Assembly: GCF_047345485.1 (NCBI RefSeq)
Contig: NZ_JBLFEN010000001.1
Coordinates: 620,001-684,000, forward strand
From: Jejuia sp047345485
Lineage (GTDB): Bacteria; Bacteroidota; Bacteroidia; Flavobacteriales; Flavobacteriaceae
Direction of reading: 5' to 3'
Length of the DNA: 64,000 nt
The position numbers and the translations under genes are program-made. Below, one piece after another: positions 52,100 to 60,953 of the stretch. How positions within the stretch are numbered: position 1 is the stretch's first letter; each line of letters starts with the position of its first letter. The notes under the pieces were generated by a model that did no database searches, was not told where the DNA came from, and was given only the letters and a program-made list of their open reading frames with translations.

Positions 52100-54883
52100 A
52101 TGAATACTGCACTTTCTGATGTAAACCCTAAAAAAAATATTATTATTAAAGGTGCTAAGTTGCACAACCTTAAAAATATTGATGTTGTAATTCCTAGAAA
52201 TAAACTCGTGGTAATTACTGGTTTATCAGGCTCAGGAAAATCTAGTTTAGCCTTTGATACGCTCTACGCTGAAGGCCAACGGCGTTATGTAGAAAGCTTA
52301 TCTAGTTACGCACGCCAGTTCTTAGGCAGACTACATAAACCAAAAGTAGATTACATAAAAGGGATAGCGCCTGCTATAGCTATAGAACAAAAGGTAAACT
52401 CTACCAACCCGCGATCTACAGTTGGTACAACCACTGAAATTTATGATTATTTAAAATTATTATTTGCAAGAGTTGGAAGAACATTTTCTCCTGTATCTGG
52501 TGAAGAGGTTAAGAAAAATACGGTTGCAGATGTGTTAAACCACATCATGACATTTTCTGAACGTGAAAAACTACTCCTCCTCGCTCCTATTTACTTAGAA
52601 GAAGGTCGTACAATGGCTGATAAGTTAAAAACATTAAAACAACAAGGGTATGCTAGGATAAAAGTAAACCAAGAGGTTGTTAGAATAGACGCTATAAAAA
52701 CAACGCCAGAGGATGCTTCAGTTTTATTAGTTGTAGATAGAATTATAGTAAAACACGAAGAAGATTTTAAAAACCGATTAGCAGATGCCATACAAACTGC
52801 CTTTTTTGAAGGTAAAGGCGAATGTATAATTGAAAGTTTAGAGGATAATAAACAGCATACGTTTAGTAATAAGTTTGAACTAGATGGTATATCGTTTTTA
52901 GAACCTAATGTACATTTATTTAGTTTTAACAACCCCTACGGCGCATGCCCTAAATGTGAGGGTTATGGGGATATTATTGGTATAGATGAAGATTTAGTAA
53001 TACCAAACACGGGGCTTTCGGTGTATGAAAATGCTATTTTTCCATGGCGCGGTGATAGTATGAGTTGGTATAAAGACCAATTGGTTAATAAGTCTCATAA
53101 ATTCAATTTCCCTGTGCACAAACCTTATTTTAAGCTTACTGCTGCACAAAAACAATTAATTTGGGAGGGAAATCAATATTTTGAAGGTTTAAACTCTTTT
53201 TTTGCAGAATTAGAATCTAAAGCCTACAAAATTCAAAATCGGGTAATGCTTTCGCGCTATCGCGGAAAAACAAAGTGTAAAACCTGCAATGGCAAACGTT
53301 TGAGATCCGAGGCTAATTACGTAAAAATAAACGGTGTTACTTTAACAGATTTGGTAGAAATGCCTATTAAAAAGTTAATTCAGTTTTTTAATAAATTAAA
53401 ACTTAATGACTATGACACACAAATAGGAAATCGCCTTTTAAAAGAAATAAATAATCGCTTATCGTTTTTAGGCAATGTTGGCTTAGATTATTTAACACTA
53501 AACCGAAAATCTAACACACTATCTGGTGGCGAAAGCCAACGTATAAACCTTGCGACCTCTTTAGGCAGTAGTTTAGTAGGTTCCATGTATATTTTAGATG
53601 AACCTAGTATTGGCCTACACCCAAAAGATACTGAACGATTAATTGCAGTATTACAGGCGTTAAAAGGTTTAGGTAATACCGTTATTGTAGTTGAGCACGA
53701 TGAAGATATCATGAAAGCTGCAGATAGTATTATTGATATTGGACCCGAAGCTGGCACATTTGGTGGAAAAGTAGTTGCTAAAGGCACTTATGATGAAATT
53801 TTAGCATCTCACTCTTTAACTGCGCAGTACTTAAATGAAACGCTAAAGATTGAAGTTCCTAAAAAAAGAAGAACATCAAAATACCATATAAATATTACCG
53901 GCGCTAGGGAGAATAACTTAAAAAATATTGATGTTAGTTTTCCTTTAGAAATGCTTACCGTTATTACGGGCGTTTCTGGTAGCGGCAAAAGTACTTTGGT
54001 GAAAAAGATTTTGTTTCCGGCATTACAAAAAAAGCTTACAGATTTTAGTGATAAAGCTGGTCAGTTTTCTGAATTATCAGGTAATTTTAGTGTTATAAAA
54101 CATATAGAGTTTATTGATCAAAACCCTATCGGTAGGTCGTCTCGCTCTAACCCTGTTACGTATATTAAAGCCTATGATGATATTCGCGCTTTATATTCTA
54201 AACAAAAATTAAGCAAAATTAGAAACTACCAAGCAAAACATTTTTCGTTTAATGTAGATGGTGGTCGATGTGAAACTTGTAAAGGTGAAGGTGAAGTAAC
54301 TATTGAAATGCAATTTATGGCCGATGTACATTTAGAATGCGAAACCTGTACTGGTAAACGCTTTAAAAAAGAAGTGCTAGAAGTTACATTTGCAGATAAA
54401 ACCATAGATGATATTTTAAACCTAACTATTGATGATGCTGTTGCGTTTTTTAACACTAATGGGCAAGATAAAATTAAAAACAAATTACAACCCTTGCAAG
54501 ATGTTGGTTTAGGGTACGTTACTTTAGGCCAAAGCTCCTCTACCCTTTCTGGTGGTGAAGCGCAACGTATCAAACTTGCCACATTTTTAGGCAAAGGCAA
54601 TACGAAAGATAAGGCTTTATTTATTTTTGATGAACCCACTACTGGATTGCATTTTCATGATATTCAAAAATTATTAAAATCGTTTAATGCGTTGATTGCT
54701 AAAGGCCATTCTATCATAGTAGTAGAACACAATTTAGAACTCATTAAATGCGCTGATTACATTATCGATTTAGGACCTGAAGGTGGTGAAAACGGTGGGA
54801 ATTTAGTAGCTCATGGTACACCTGAAGACATTATAAAAGTAAAAGCCTCGGAGACTGGGAAGTATTTGGCGGAAAAACTTTAA
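52100..54883 (+). CDS. uvrA: Excinuclease ABC subunit A
   Basis: The 927-residue protein is the damage-recognition ATPase of nucleotide excision repair. First Walker A is GLSGSGKSSLAFDTLYAEGQ (about residue 40). The zinc-binding clusters include CPKCEGYGDIIG with CKTCNGKRL, and CETCKGEGEVTIEMQF with CETCTGKRF. ABC signatures are LSGGESQRINLA and LSGGEAQRIKLA, and the second Walker A is GVSGSGKSTLVKKI (about 624). All parts are present and the length is normal. A -7 element lies just upstream. It forms the start of a unit followed four bases later by the broken gene at 54887. Confidence 0.97.
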   Translation: MNTALSDVNPKKNIIIKGAKLHNLKNIDVVIPRNKLVVITGLSGSGKSSLAFDTLYAEGQRRYVESLSSYARQFLGRLHKPKVDYIKGIAPAIAIEQKVNSTNPRSTVGTTTEIYDYLKLLFARVGRTFSPVSGEEVKKNTVADVLNHIMTFSEREKLLLLAPIYLEEGRTMADKLKTLKQQGYARIKVNQEVVRIDAIKTTPEDASVLLVVDRIIVKHEEDFKNRLADAIQTAFFEGKGECIIESLEDNKQHTFSNKFELDGISFLEPNVHLFSFNNPYGACPKCEGYGDIIGIDEDLVIPNTGLSVYENAIFPWRGDSMSWYKDQLVNKSHKFNFPVHKPYFKLTAAQKQLIWEGNQYFEGLNSFFAELESKAYKIQNRVMLSRYRGKTKCKTCNGKRLRSEANYVKINGVTLTDLVEMPIKKLIQFFNKLKLNDYDTQIGNRLLKEINNRLSFLGNVGLDYLTLNRKSNTLSGGESQRINLATSLGSSLVGSMYILDEPSIGLHPKDTERLIAVLQALKGLGNTVIVVEHDEDIMKAADSIIDIGPEAGTFGGKVVAKGTYDEILASHSLTAQYLNETLKIEVPKKRRTSKYHINITGARENNLKNIDVSFPLEMLTVITGVSGSGKSTLVKKILFPALQKKLTDFSDKAGQFSELSGNFSVIKHIEFIDQNPIGRSSRSNPVTYIKAYDDIRALYSKQKLSKIRNYQAKHFSFNVDGGRCETCKGEGEVTIEMQFMADVHLECETCTGKRFKKEVLEVTFADKTIDDILNLTIDDAVAFFNTNGQDKIKNKLQPLQDVGLGYVTLGQSSSTLSGGEAQRIKLATFLGKGNTKDKALFIFDEPTTGLHFHDIQKLLKSFNALIAKGHSIIVVEHNLELIKCADYIIDLGPEGGENGGNLVAHGTPEDIIKVKASETGKYLAEKL

Positions 54884-54886
54884 CTC

Positions 54887-55672
54887 ATGGAAAGTTTAGA
54901 ATTAGAGCACATTAAACAAAATGTATCTACTAAACCCCTTGTTCATGGTGGCGCTAATTTTGAAACTCATATTTTAACTAAAACCAATACAGGTTATACG
55001 TTTAAGCCTTCTACATTTTATGCTATTTTTTGTGGAATCTTTGGCACAGTAGCTTACGGTGCCTTATTGTATGCCATCTATCAATTTACACAAACGGGAA
55101 ACTTACTTTTTTTAAATAAAATAATTTCTTGAAACGAACTACCCTCGCGTCAGAGCTATAGAGGTATTTCGCTCGTTTCATTTTTGACTTTTTGGTCAAA
55201 AAACCGAAATTATGTTATTTAGATCCCGAAACAAGTTCGGGATGACAATTTCAACGGAAACCCCGACGCAGAGCGTCGAGGAATTCTTTTCGATTAAAAA
55301 CCCAATACCATCTATAGTGCTTTCTATTTTTTTATTGCTGGCAACGTACTTTTGGTATTATTTTTCTCTCCCATTACTTTTAACAGTAATACAAACCAAT
55401 TTTACAGAGGCCTTAACATACCGCTTATCAAAAGAAAAAAGAAAATTATTAATTTTAATAGGATAGTAGCATTACAAATTATTGGTGAGCGTGTAAGTAG
55501 TGATGATGGAAGCTACCAAAGTTTTGAGCTTAATTTGATCCTAGATGATACTACTCGAATAAATGTTGTGGATCATGGAAACCTAAAAAATTTAATTACT
55601 GATGCACAAACTTTAAGTGAATTTTTAAAAACTCCTATTTGGCACGCTAAATCTAAAAAAAAGATACTTTAG
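54887..55672 (+). pseudogene. Small membrane-protein gene interrupted by repeats
   Basis: The first part (54887-55132) encodes 81 residues ending in a membrane helix (STFYAIFCGIFGTVAYGALL) and then a stop inside repeat DNA. After about 160 bases the same reading frame reopens near 55298 (NTIYSAFYFFIAGNVLLVLF). It continues FFSPITFNSNTNQFYRG, INFNRIVALQIIGERVSS and INVVDHGNLKNLITDAQTL to TAG at 55672. Read together, the two parts look like one protein of about 200 residues with two membrane helices and a soluble C-terminal domain. The insertion contains stops, so the gene is probably dead or makes only the first fragment. Function of the intact family unknown. Confidence 0.6.
55133..55291. repeat. 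Cluster of short palindromic repeats inserted in a gene
   Basis: Three hairpins follow one another: GAAACGA at about 55132 with TCGTTTC near 55174-55180; TCCCGAA-acaag-TTCGGGA near 55224-55242; and GACGC-aga-GCGTC near 55265-55277. The motifs resemble common Bacteroidota intergenic REP-like repeats (for example GATCCCGAAACAAGTTCGGG). No transposase is present and no clear target-site duplication was found. Confidence 0.6.
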
Positions 55673-56769
55673 TAAAACAAAAAAGCAAACAAACTTAGCA
55701 ACACTAGTGTAATTGGAGTTACTATAGAAAGAAATACAAAAGAGGCTATAGTACTTTTAAAAACACTTTTCATCCACCTTTGATGGTAAAAACGTTTTAA
55801 TGCTATTATTAAATATATAAAAGTAGATAGCATAATTAAAAAATCTAACCAATCGGGTAAATCAAAAATAAAATTGATCCCCAATATGATACTAAATACA
55901 GTGAATAAAAACGAAAAGTAATAAAAGCTGAATACCAAATGATGCGTATAACTACCCTTTTTTAAATGTAATACCTTTAAAATAAACGCGAAAATGGGCA
56001 ATAAAAAAAACATAGCTAAAGGTATTGTATCATAAAACGCTTGAAGTATGCTGCCGCCTTTCCTTGATTTATAAAACTTTAAAGCCTGTTTATATAAGCG
56101 TTTTTCCCAATAACCTGCATTAGTACTCATACCCATTTCTTTAAAAATCATATCATCAGTTGCCCCTAAAGCAATTAGAGAGTCTACAGATTGCGTATTA
56201 AAATCAAAAGAAGCGATATCATTCTTTTCAAAATCATCAGCTAAAACCAAAGAATCTATTTTAGCATCAGTAAAACCTGTTAAGTATTTGTTTTTTATTA
56301 AACGCTCACGAAGTTCACTTCTAGCTACAGAATCCTCAACCCTATTTTTTATAAATCTCGCTTCTAAAATAGAATCTCTAACGCGTTTATCATCAATCTT
56401 ACTAATTATAGCATCTTCTTTGATAGTTTTAGCTAGTTTTTCATCTAAAGTTCTCACCTGATTTCTCTGTACAAAAGAGAACATAAAGAAAAACACTACT
56501 GCAATAAAAAGATACATCTGCGCGGGGTGTAGATACAGTAATCGCTTACCTTGAATAAACTTAGCTGCTAAAAAACCTGGTTTTAAAAGTAGAGGCAAAA
56601 AACTCTTAAAGAATCTAGCATCAAAAGAAAAGTAATTACTAATTGTATTATAAAATAACACTTTTACGGTAAGCTCATCTTTAGCCTGCTGCCCACAATA
56701 CGGACAAAAACTAAACGCTTTATTAAATTGTTTTTCGCAGTTTTTACAGGTTTCTAGTCTTTTTGCCAT
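55669..56769 (-). CDS. DUF3667 family membrane protein with N-terminal zinc ribbon
   Basis: The 366-residue protein begins with a zinc ribbon (CKNCEKQFNKAFSFCPYCGQQ, four Cys). FFKSFLPLLLKPGFLAAKFI and LYLHPAQMYLFIAVVFFFM follow; this PGxxxxxxxxGKRxxYxxP layout is typical of DUF3667. A charged segment of about 130 residues precedes four C-terminal membrane helices. Function unknown. Its stop codon overlaps the end of the broken gene by four bases. Confidence 0.88.
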   Translation of the reverse strand: MAKRLETCKNCEKQFNKAFSFCPYCGQQAKDELTVKVLFYNTISNYFSFDARFFKSFLPLLLKPGFLAAKFIQGKRLLYLHPAQMYLFIAVVFFFMFSFVQRNQVRTLDEKLAKTIKEDAIISKIDDKRVRDSILEARFIKNRVEDSVARSELRERLIKNKYLTGFTDAKIDSLVLADDFEKNDIASFDFNTQSVDSLIALGATDDMIFKEMGMSTNAGYWEKRLYKQALKFYKSRKGGSILQAFYDTIPLAMFFLLPIFAFILKVLHLKKGSYTHHLVFSFYYFSFLFTVFSIILGINFIFDLPDWLDFLIMLSTFIYLIIALKRFYHQRWMKSVFKSTIASFVFLSIVTPITLVLLSLFAFLFY

Positions 56770-56906
56770 ATTATAAATTATACAAAGTTAAATTTAAGAA
56801 AAGATTAAAGAATTATAAAATGTTTAAGTTTCTAAATATCAGCATTTTATATTTTTTGGCACGCTGTTTGTTTATCATCTAGTGTTAAATATTAAAACAC
56901 ACAATT

Positions 56907-58142
56907 ATGAAAAAGTTTATATTCTTATTAGCAGGTTTGATCCTCGGAGGATTTACTGCTACAGCTACAACAAGTAATGCATACGATAATACCGTGTCAA
57001 CATATTACAGAGGTTACGGCAACTCTTTCATATTTGTTGAAAATGGTATTGAGTTTTCGATTTTCCCTGACGGACAATTTGATTTCAATATTTTGAGACA
57101 TCAACCAAATTTAGCTATTTCAGCTGGTAATCGTAATGCTAATATTACGTTTAATTCTGGCTTTAATTATAATGCCTATGTACAGTATGATGAGTTTGGT
57201 GCAATTATACAAATTGAAAATACACCTGTATTTTACGATTTTTATGGACGCGTGGCTCAAGTTGGGAACATCAATGTTTTTTATAACAATTTTGGACGCA
57301 TAAACCGTATTGGAGGATTATATGTACACTATAACAGATTTAACAGGTTTACTCACCATACTGGATTTATTAATAGATGGAATCGTTCTTATGTTTTCAG
57401 ACCATGGCATAATTTTTACAGTGTACCAGTTTTTAACCACTGTGTAGTTTTTAACAGACCTTACAGACAGTTTTATACACCTACAAGATATGTTTACAAC
57501 AGACCTTTTAGAAACAATTATAGACCAAGAACAGCAATTGCTAGCAGAAGAGGTAATGCTGTAGTAAGAAACAGAAATTATGCTACCGTAAATAGAAGCG
57601 CTAGAAATAGAACTAAAGTGAATAACATTTCAAACACAAGACGATCTATTAATAGAGATAATGTTTTAAAGAATACTAATTCTAGAAGAATTGCTAGTAC
57701 TAACGATAGGAACACAAAAAACAGAAGTATTAATAGAAGTAATACTAGGGTTGAAAACAGAGGTAATAGCACCGTAAGACGTGAGAGTTCTTCAAATAGT
57801 AGAAACGCTGATTATAGAAATAGAGGAAACAATAACACTGTTAAGAAACAAGCTAACAGTACTGTTAGACAAAATCCGAGAAGAAGTTCTTCTCAGCAAG
57901 TTACGAGAAATAGAAGCACTACAGTTGTAAAAAAACCGAAAGCAAATAATACTCGTATATATAAAAGAAGTAGCACAAATAGAAGTACTGGACAAACGGT
58001 GAATAGATCTTCTAGAAGCACACAAAAACCTGCTTCACGTGTTATAAAAAATACAAGACAAACAAATTCTAGAGCAACGCAAAGTAGAAGCACATCTAGA
58101 AGTAATAATACAACATCTAATTCTACTCGTAGAAGAAGATAA
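56907..58142 (+). CDS. Secreted protein with Arg/Asn/Ser-rich disordered C terminus
   Basis: The 411-residue protein has a signal peptide (FIFLLAGLILGGFTATATTS). A region of about 150 residues follows, with repeated Tyr/Asn/Phe/Gly strands (IFPDGQFDFNILR, VFYDFYGRVAQVGNINVFYN, NFGRINRIGGLYVHY). From about residue 185 to the end it is low-complexity and strongly basic, dominated by Arg, Asn, Ser and Thr. Such a tail could bind a polyanion such as an acidic polysaccharide or extracellular DNA; this is inference. I do not recognise a named family. Confidence 0.8.
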   Translation: MKKFIFLLAGLILGGFTATATTSNAYDNTVSTYYRGYGNSFIFVENGIEFSIFPDGQFDFNILRHQPNLAISAGNRNANITFNSGFNYNAYVQYDEFGAIIQIENTPVFYDFYGRVAQVGNINVFYNNFGRINRIGGLYVHYNRFNRFTHHTGFINRWNRSYVFRPWHNFYSVPVFNHCVVFNRPYRQFYTPTRYVYNRPFRNNYRPRTAIASRRGNAVVRNRNYATVNRSARNRTKVNNISNTRRSINRDNVLKNTNSRRIASTNDRNTKNRSINRSNTRVENRGNSTVRRESSSNSRNADYRNRGNNNTVKKQANSTVRQNPRRSSSQQVTRNRSTTVVKKPKANNTRIYKRSSTNRSTGQTVNRSSRSTQKPASRVIKNTRQTNSRATQSRSTSRSNNTTSNSTRRRR

Positions 58143-58166
58143 ATAAATTTTTGGTTGGTTAGTTGG

Positions 58167-58213
58167 AAAGCCCTGCGACATGTATGCCTCAAAGCAACAT
58201 CGTGGGGTTTTCT
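58167..58213. terminator. Stem-loop between convergent genes
   Basis: CCCTGCGA pairs with TCGTGGGG (with G-T pairs) and outer A- and T-runs (AAAG/TTTT) extend the stem; a T-rich tail follows on the plus strand. It lies between the secreted-protein gene and the leftward flippase gene. Confidence 0.6.
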
Positions 58214-58215
58214 TT

Positions 58216-59679
58216 TTAGTTAAAACGTTTTCTTATAAACTTAAGTAATACATCATTAATATCTTCTGACAATTTAAGCCTAAAGATTAATACGCTAAAG
58301 ACTATAGAAACAATTAAAGACTTTATAGCAATATTTATAATTGGATTAAAATTAAAATCCCAAAAATATCCAGCTAAAACCAACACCATCAATAAAACAC
58401 CAACTTTTATGGTGTTTACACTAAATGGTGTTATTTTAAAAGCCTTATAAACAAATAAAAGCTTAAGCGTGTTGTACAAAAATATAGCAATACATGTTGC
58501 CATTGCTGCACCTTCTAGCTCATAAAGAGGTATTAAAATTGTATTTAAAAATACCATAATTGCAACAAGAGCTACACCTAACATTAGTACTACCCTATAA
58601 TAATCGCTATTAAATAATATCGCGTTATTACTGCCTAAAAGAGAATCGTACAGTTTAGAAACACTAATTAATAAAACGACATATAAACCCGCTCTATAAT
58701 CGTCATCAATTAAATAATACAATTGGTTAATATTAAGAACTATTAATAGAAATACTAATCCTCCAATTATAAATAGATTTAACGAACTACGTTTATACAA
58801 ATCCTCTAAACTTTCAAAATCGTTATCATTTAAATATTTAGCCGATAATGGCAATAAAATTTGATGCATTGCCCGTTGGGGTACTGCAATTACTGCTGCT
58901 ATAAATATGGCAACATTATAATATGCTACATTTTCTATAGCTATATATTTACCTAACATTACTTTATCAATATCTAAAAGAACGGTTGCTACTGAGCCTG
59001 CTATAATAATTAATATTGAATATTTTAAAATATTGTTTAACCCTCTAACCTTTTCAAATACTATAATTGGTGGTTTTATATTAAAGGCATAAAGCATCAT
59101 TACTAGTGTTCTAAACAAGTACACCAAAACTAAACCTATCATAAAAGCCTGTAAATCTAAAACTTCAAAATACAAAAAGATTAATAAAATCATAGCACCT
59201 ACACGATGAAACACCTCTCTCATAAAATTACCAAAAACAGTTTGCATATGTACTTTTACCCAGGCATAAAATACCTCAAAATAAGCCAGTGCTATTGCTA
59301 CAAAAAAGGTATGCCACACGTAATCTTTAATAATGGCATTTTCAGAAGAAAGAAAATCTGCAATAACCTCATAACTTAAATACGTAATTATACCTGCTGG
59401 AAAAACGACAACTAAAGGCAAAAACAACATTAAAGTTAAAAAGCTAAATATGGAAATTCGTGTTTTAAAACTAGAATAAAATTTCACTATTGTATTGTGA
59501 ACCCCAAATGACATTAACGGCATTAACACGTAAGCTGCAGAAAGCATATATCCTACCATGCCATAGAAATCATCGCTCATAAAATTTGTATAGAGAAACA
59601 ATGTATTTATTGCTCCTATTACAAATCCTGAATATGTGGAGATAATATTTTTTAAGGATTGTGAAACTACAATTCCCAT
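58216..59679 (-). CDS. Polysaccharide flippase/lipopolysaccharide-biosynthesis membrane protein
   Basis: The 487-residue protein has about 14 hydrophobic helices and starts VSQSLKNIISTYSGFVIGAI, typical of the polysaccharide_synt (MOP) superfamily. PQRAMHQILLPLSAKYL is a conserved internal stretch. It probably flips a lipid-linked sugar chain. It is a different branch from the flippase at 21283. Its start overlaps the glycosyltransferase gene by 13 bases, so the two are coupled. Confidence 0.88.
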   Translation of the reverse strand: MGIVVSQSLKNIISTYSGFVIGAINTLFLYTNFMSDDFYGMVGYMLSAAYVLMPLMSFGVHNTIVKFYSSFKTRISIFSFLTLMLFLPLVVVFPAGIITYLSYEVIADFLSSENAIIKDYVWHTFFVAIALAYFEVFYAWVKVHMQTVFGNFMREVFHRVGAMILLIFLYFEVLDLQAFMIGLVLVYLFRTLVMMLYAFNIKPPIIVFEKVRGLNNILKYSILIIIAGSVATVLLDIDKVMLGKYIAIENVAYYNVAIFIAAVIAVPQRAMHQILLPLSAKYLNDNDFESLEDLYKRSSLNLFIIGGLVFLLIVLNINQLYYLIDDDYRAGLYVVLLISVSKLYDSLLGSNNAILFNSDYYRVVLMLGVALVAIMVFLNTILIPLYELEGAAMATCIAIFLYNTLKLLFVYKAFKITPFSVNTIKVGVLLMVLVLAGYFWDFNFNPIINIAIKSLIVSIVFSVLIFRLKLSEDINDVLLKFIRKRFN

Positions 59680-60953
59680 AATAGTTGGGATAAGGTATTA
59701 GTTAAAGATTTTCTATGATACTTTTGGAGCCCTATTGGAAACGATTTTAAATTATTTGCTTTAAATGCATTATAATATTCTAAGATAGTATTTTTTAAAT
59801 TTTCATAGGTGTCATATTCAAAATAAGCACCTGTATTGGTTTCTTTTAAAATAGTTTCAACATCAGAGTCTTTAGGGCCAATAGCAATAATAGGTCTATT
59901 AGACACCATATATTCAAACAATTTACCTGGTATGATACATTTGGTTTCTTCTGAATTTATTTCAATTAATACTAATACCTGAGATTGCTTTTGATATTTA
60001 ATTGATTCTGAATGAGAAACATATCCTATCTTGTTTACATAATCAGTTAATTTATAAGTATTGATACTTTCAAGTACTTCATCACTAACATAACCTACCA
60101 AATTTAATTGAAAATCAGCTTTAAAATTATCATGTTCTATAAGCAATTCAGAAAGTGCTTTCCATAGTATTTCTGGGTTACGCTTAGACAATAAAGACCC
60201 AATATGAGCTAAAGTGAATTTATCATCTAATACAGTTACATCAGCTACTTCATTATCATAACCATTTGTAATAACTGTAATGGGTTGATGGGTTATCGTT
60301 TTAAATTCAGATTTAGTAACAGACGATGTTACTGTAACATAATCTGCCTTTGATAACACCTGATTTTCTAAAGATTTATGTTTTTTAACTGATGAAGCTG
60401 TTAGTTTAAGTTGCTTGTGGTAGCCAATAGTTGTCCAAGGGTCTCTAAAATCTGCCAACCATTTTACATCCAATTTTTCTTTTACGTTTAAGCCTATTAA
60501 GTGCATACTATGTGGCGGCCCTGTAGTTATAATAGTATTAATATCTTTTTTAGGCATATAGTCTAATAAAAAAGAAGTAACTGGTGCAACCCAACCCACT
60601 CTAGCATCGGGAATAAAAAAGTTGCCTCTTACAAAAAGCATTGCTTTTTCTAATAAAGATTGCTTTTTTTGAGTGTTGATAATCCCTTTACTAATCGTAT
60701 TCGTTTTTCCTTTTGAAAAAATACTAGCTAATTTATAGGGTTCTGAAATTGGTATTTTAATAACCTCTACACCTTTTGAAATTTCTGCTTTTAAACTTTC
60801 GTCTACAATAGGATAGTTGGGGTTTTCTGGAACAACAACAACAGGATCAATATTAAATTCAGGTAGGTATTTAACAAACTTAAGCCATCGCTGTACACCA
60901 GGACCTCCTGCTGGTGGCCAATAATACGCAATTATGAGTACTTTTTTACGCAA
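59667..60953 (-). CDS. GT-B fold glycosyltransferase
   Basis: The 428-residue protein begins VLIIAYYWPPAGGPGVQRWLKFV, the usual start of GT4-like enzymes in flavobacterial glycan loci. TLAHIGSLLSKRNPEILWKAL opens the donor domain, and CIIPGKLFEYMVSNRPIIAIG is the donor-site helix, with Glu retained. It lies between the YfhO-type gene (8-base overlap upstream) and the flippase gene (13-base overlap downstream). Donor unknown. Confidence 0.88.
   Translation of the reverse strand: MRKKVLIIAYYWPPAGGPGVQRWLKFVKYLPEFNIDPVVVVPENPNYPIVDESLKAEISKGVEVIKIPISEPYKLASIFSKGKTNTISKGIINTQKKQSLLEKAMLFVRGNFFIPDARVGWVAPVTSFLLDYMPKKDINTIITTGPPHSMHLIGLNVKEKLDVKWLADFRDPWTTIGYHKQLKLTASSVKKHKSLENQVLSKADYVTVTSSVTKSEFKTITHQPITVITNGYDNEVADVTVLDDKFTLAHIGSLLSKRNPEILWKALSELLIEHDNFKADFQLNLVGYVSDEVLESINTYKLTDYVNKIGYVSHSESIKYQKQSQVLVLIEINSEETKCIIPGKLFEYMVSNRPIIAIGPKDSDVETILKETNTGAYFEYDTYENLKNTILEYYNAFKANNLKSFPIGLQKYHRKSLTNTLSQLLWEL

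Noticed and set aside
54226..54639. 137-codon open frame on the minus strand in uvrA
   Set aside because: It is antisense to the zinc-finger and signature region of uvrA and has no independent support.
55212..55466. 84-codon open frame with a hydrophobic segment
   Set aside because: It begins inside the palindromic repeats and is in a different frame from the C-terminal part with protein-like sequence (FFSPITFN...), which is open from about 55298.
57550..58140. Repeated AGAAGT/AATAGA-type codons suggesting a DNA repeat or CRISPR
   Set aside because: No fixed repeat-spacer unit exists; the pattern comes from Arg/Asn/Ser codons of the secreted protein's tail.
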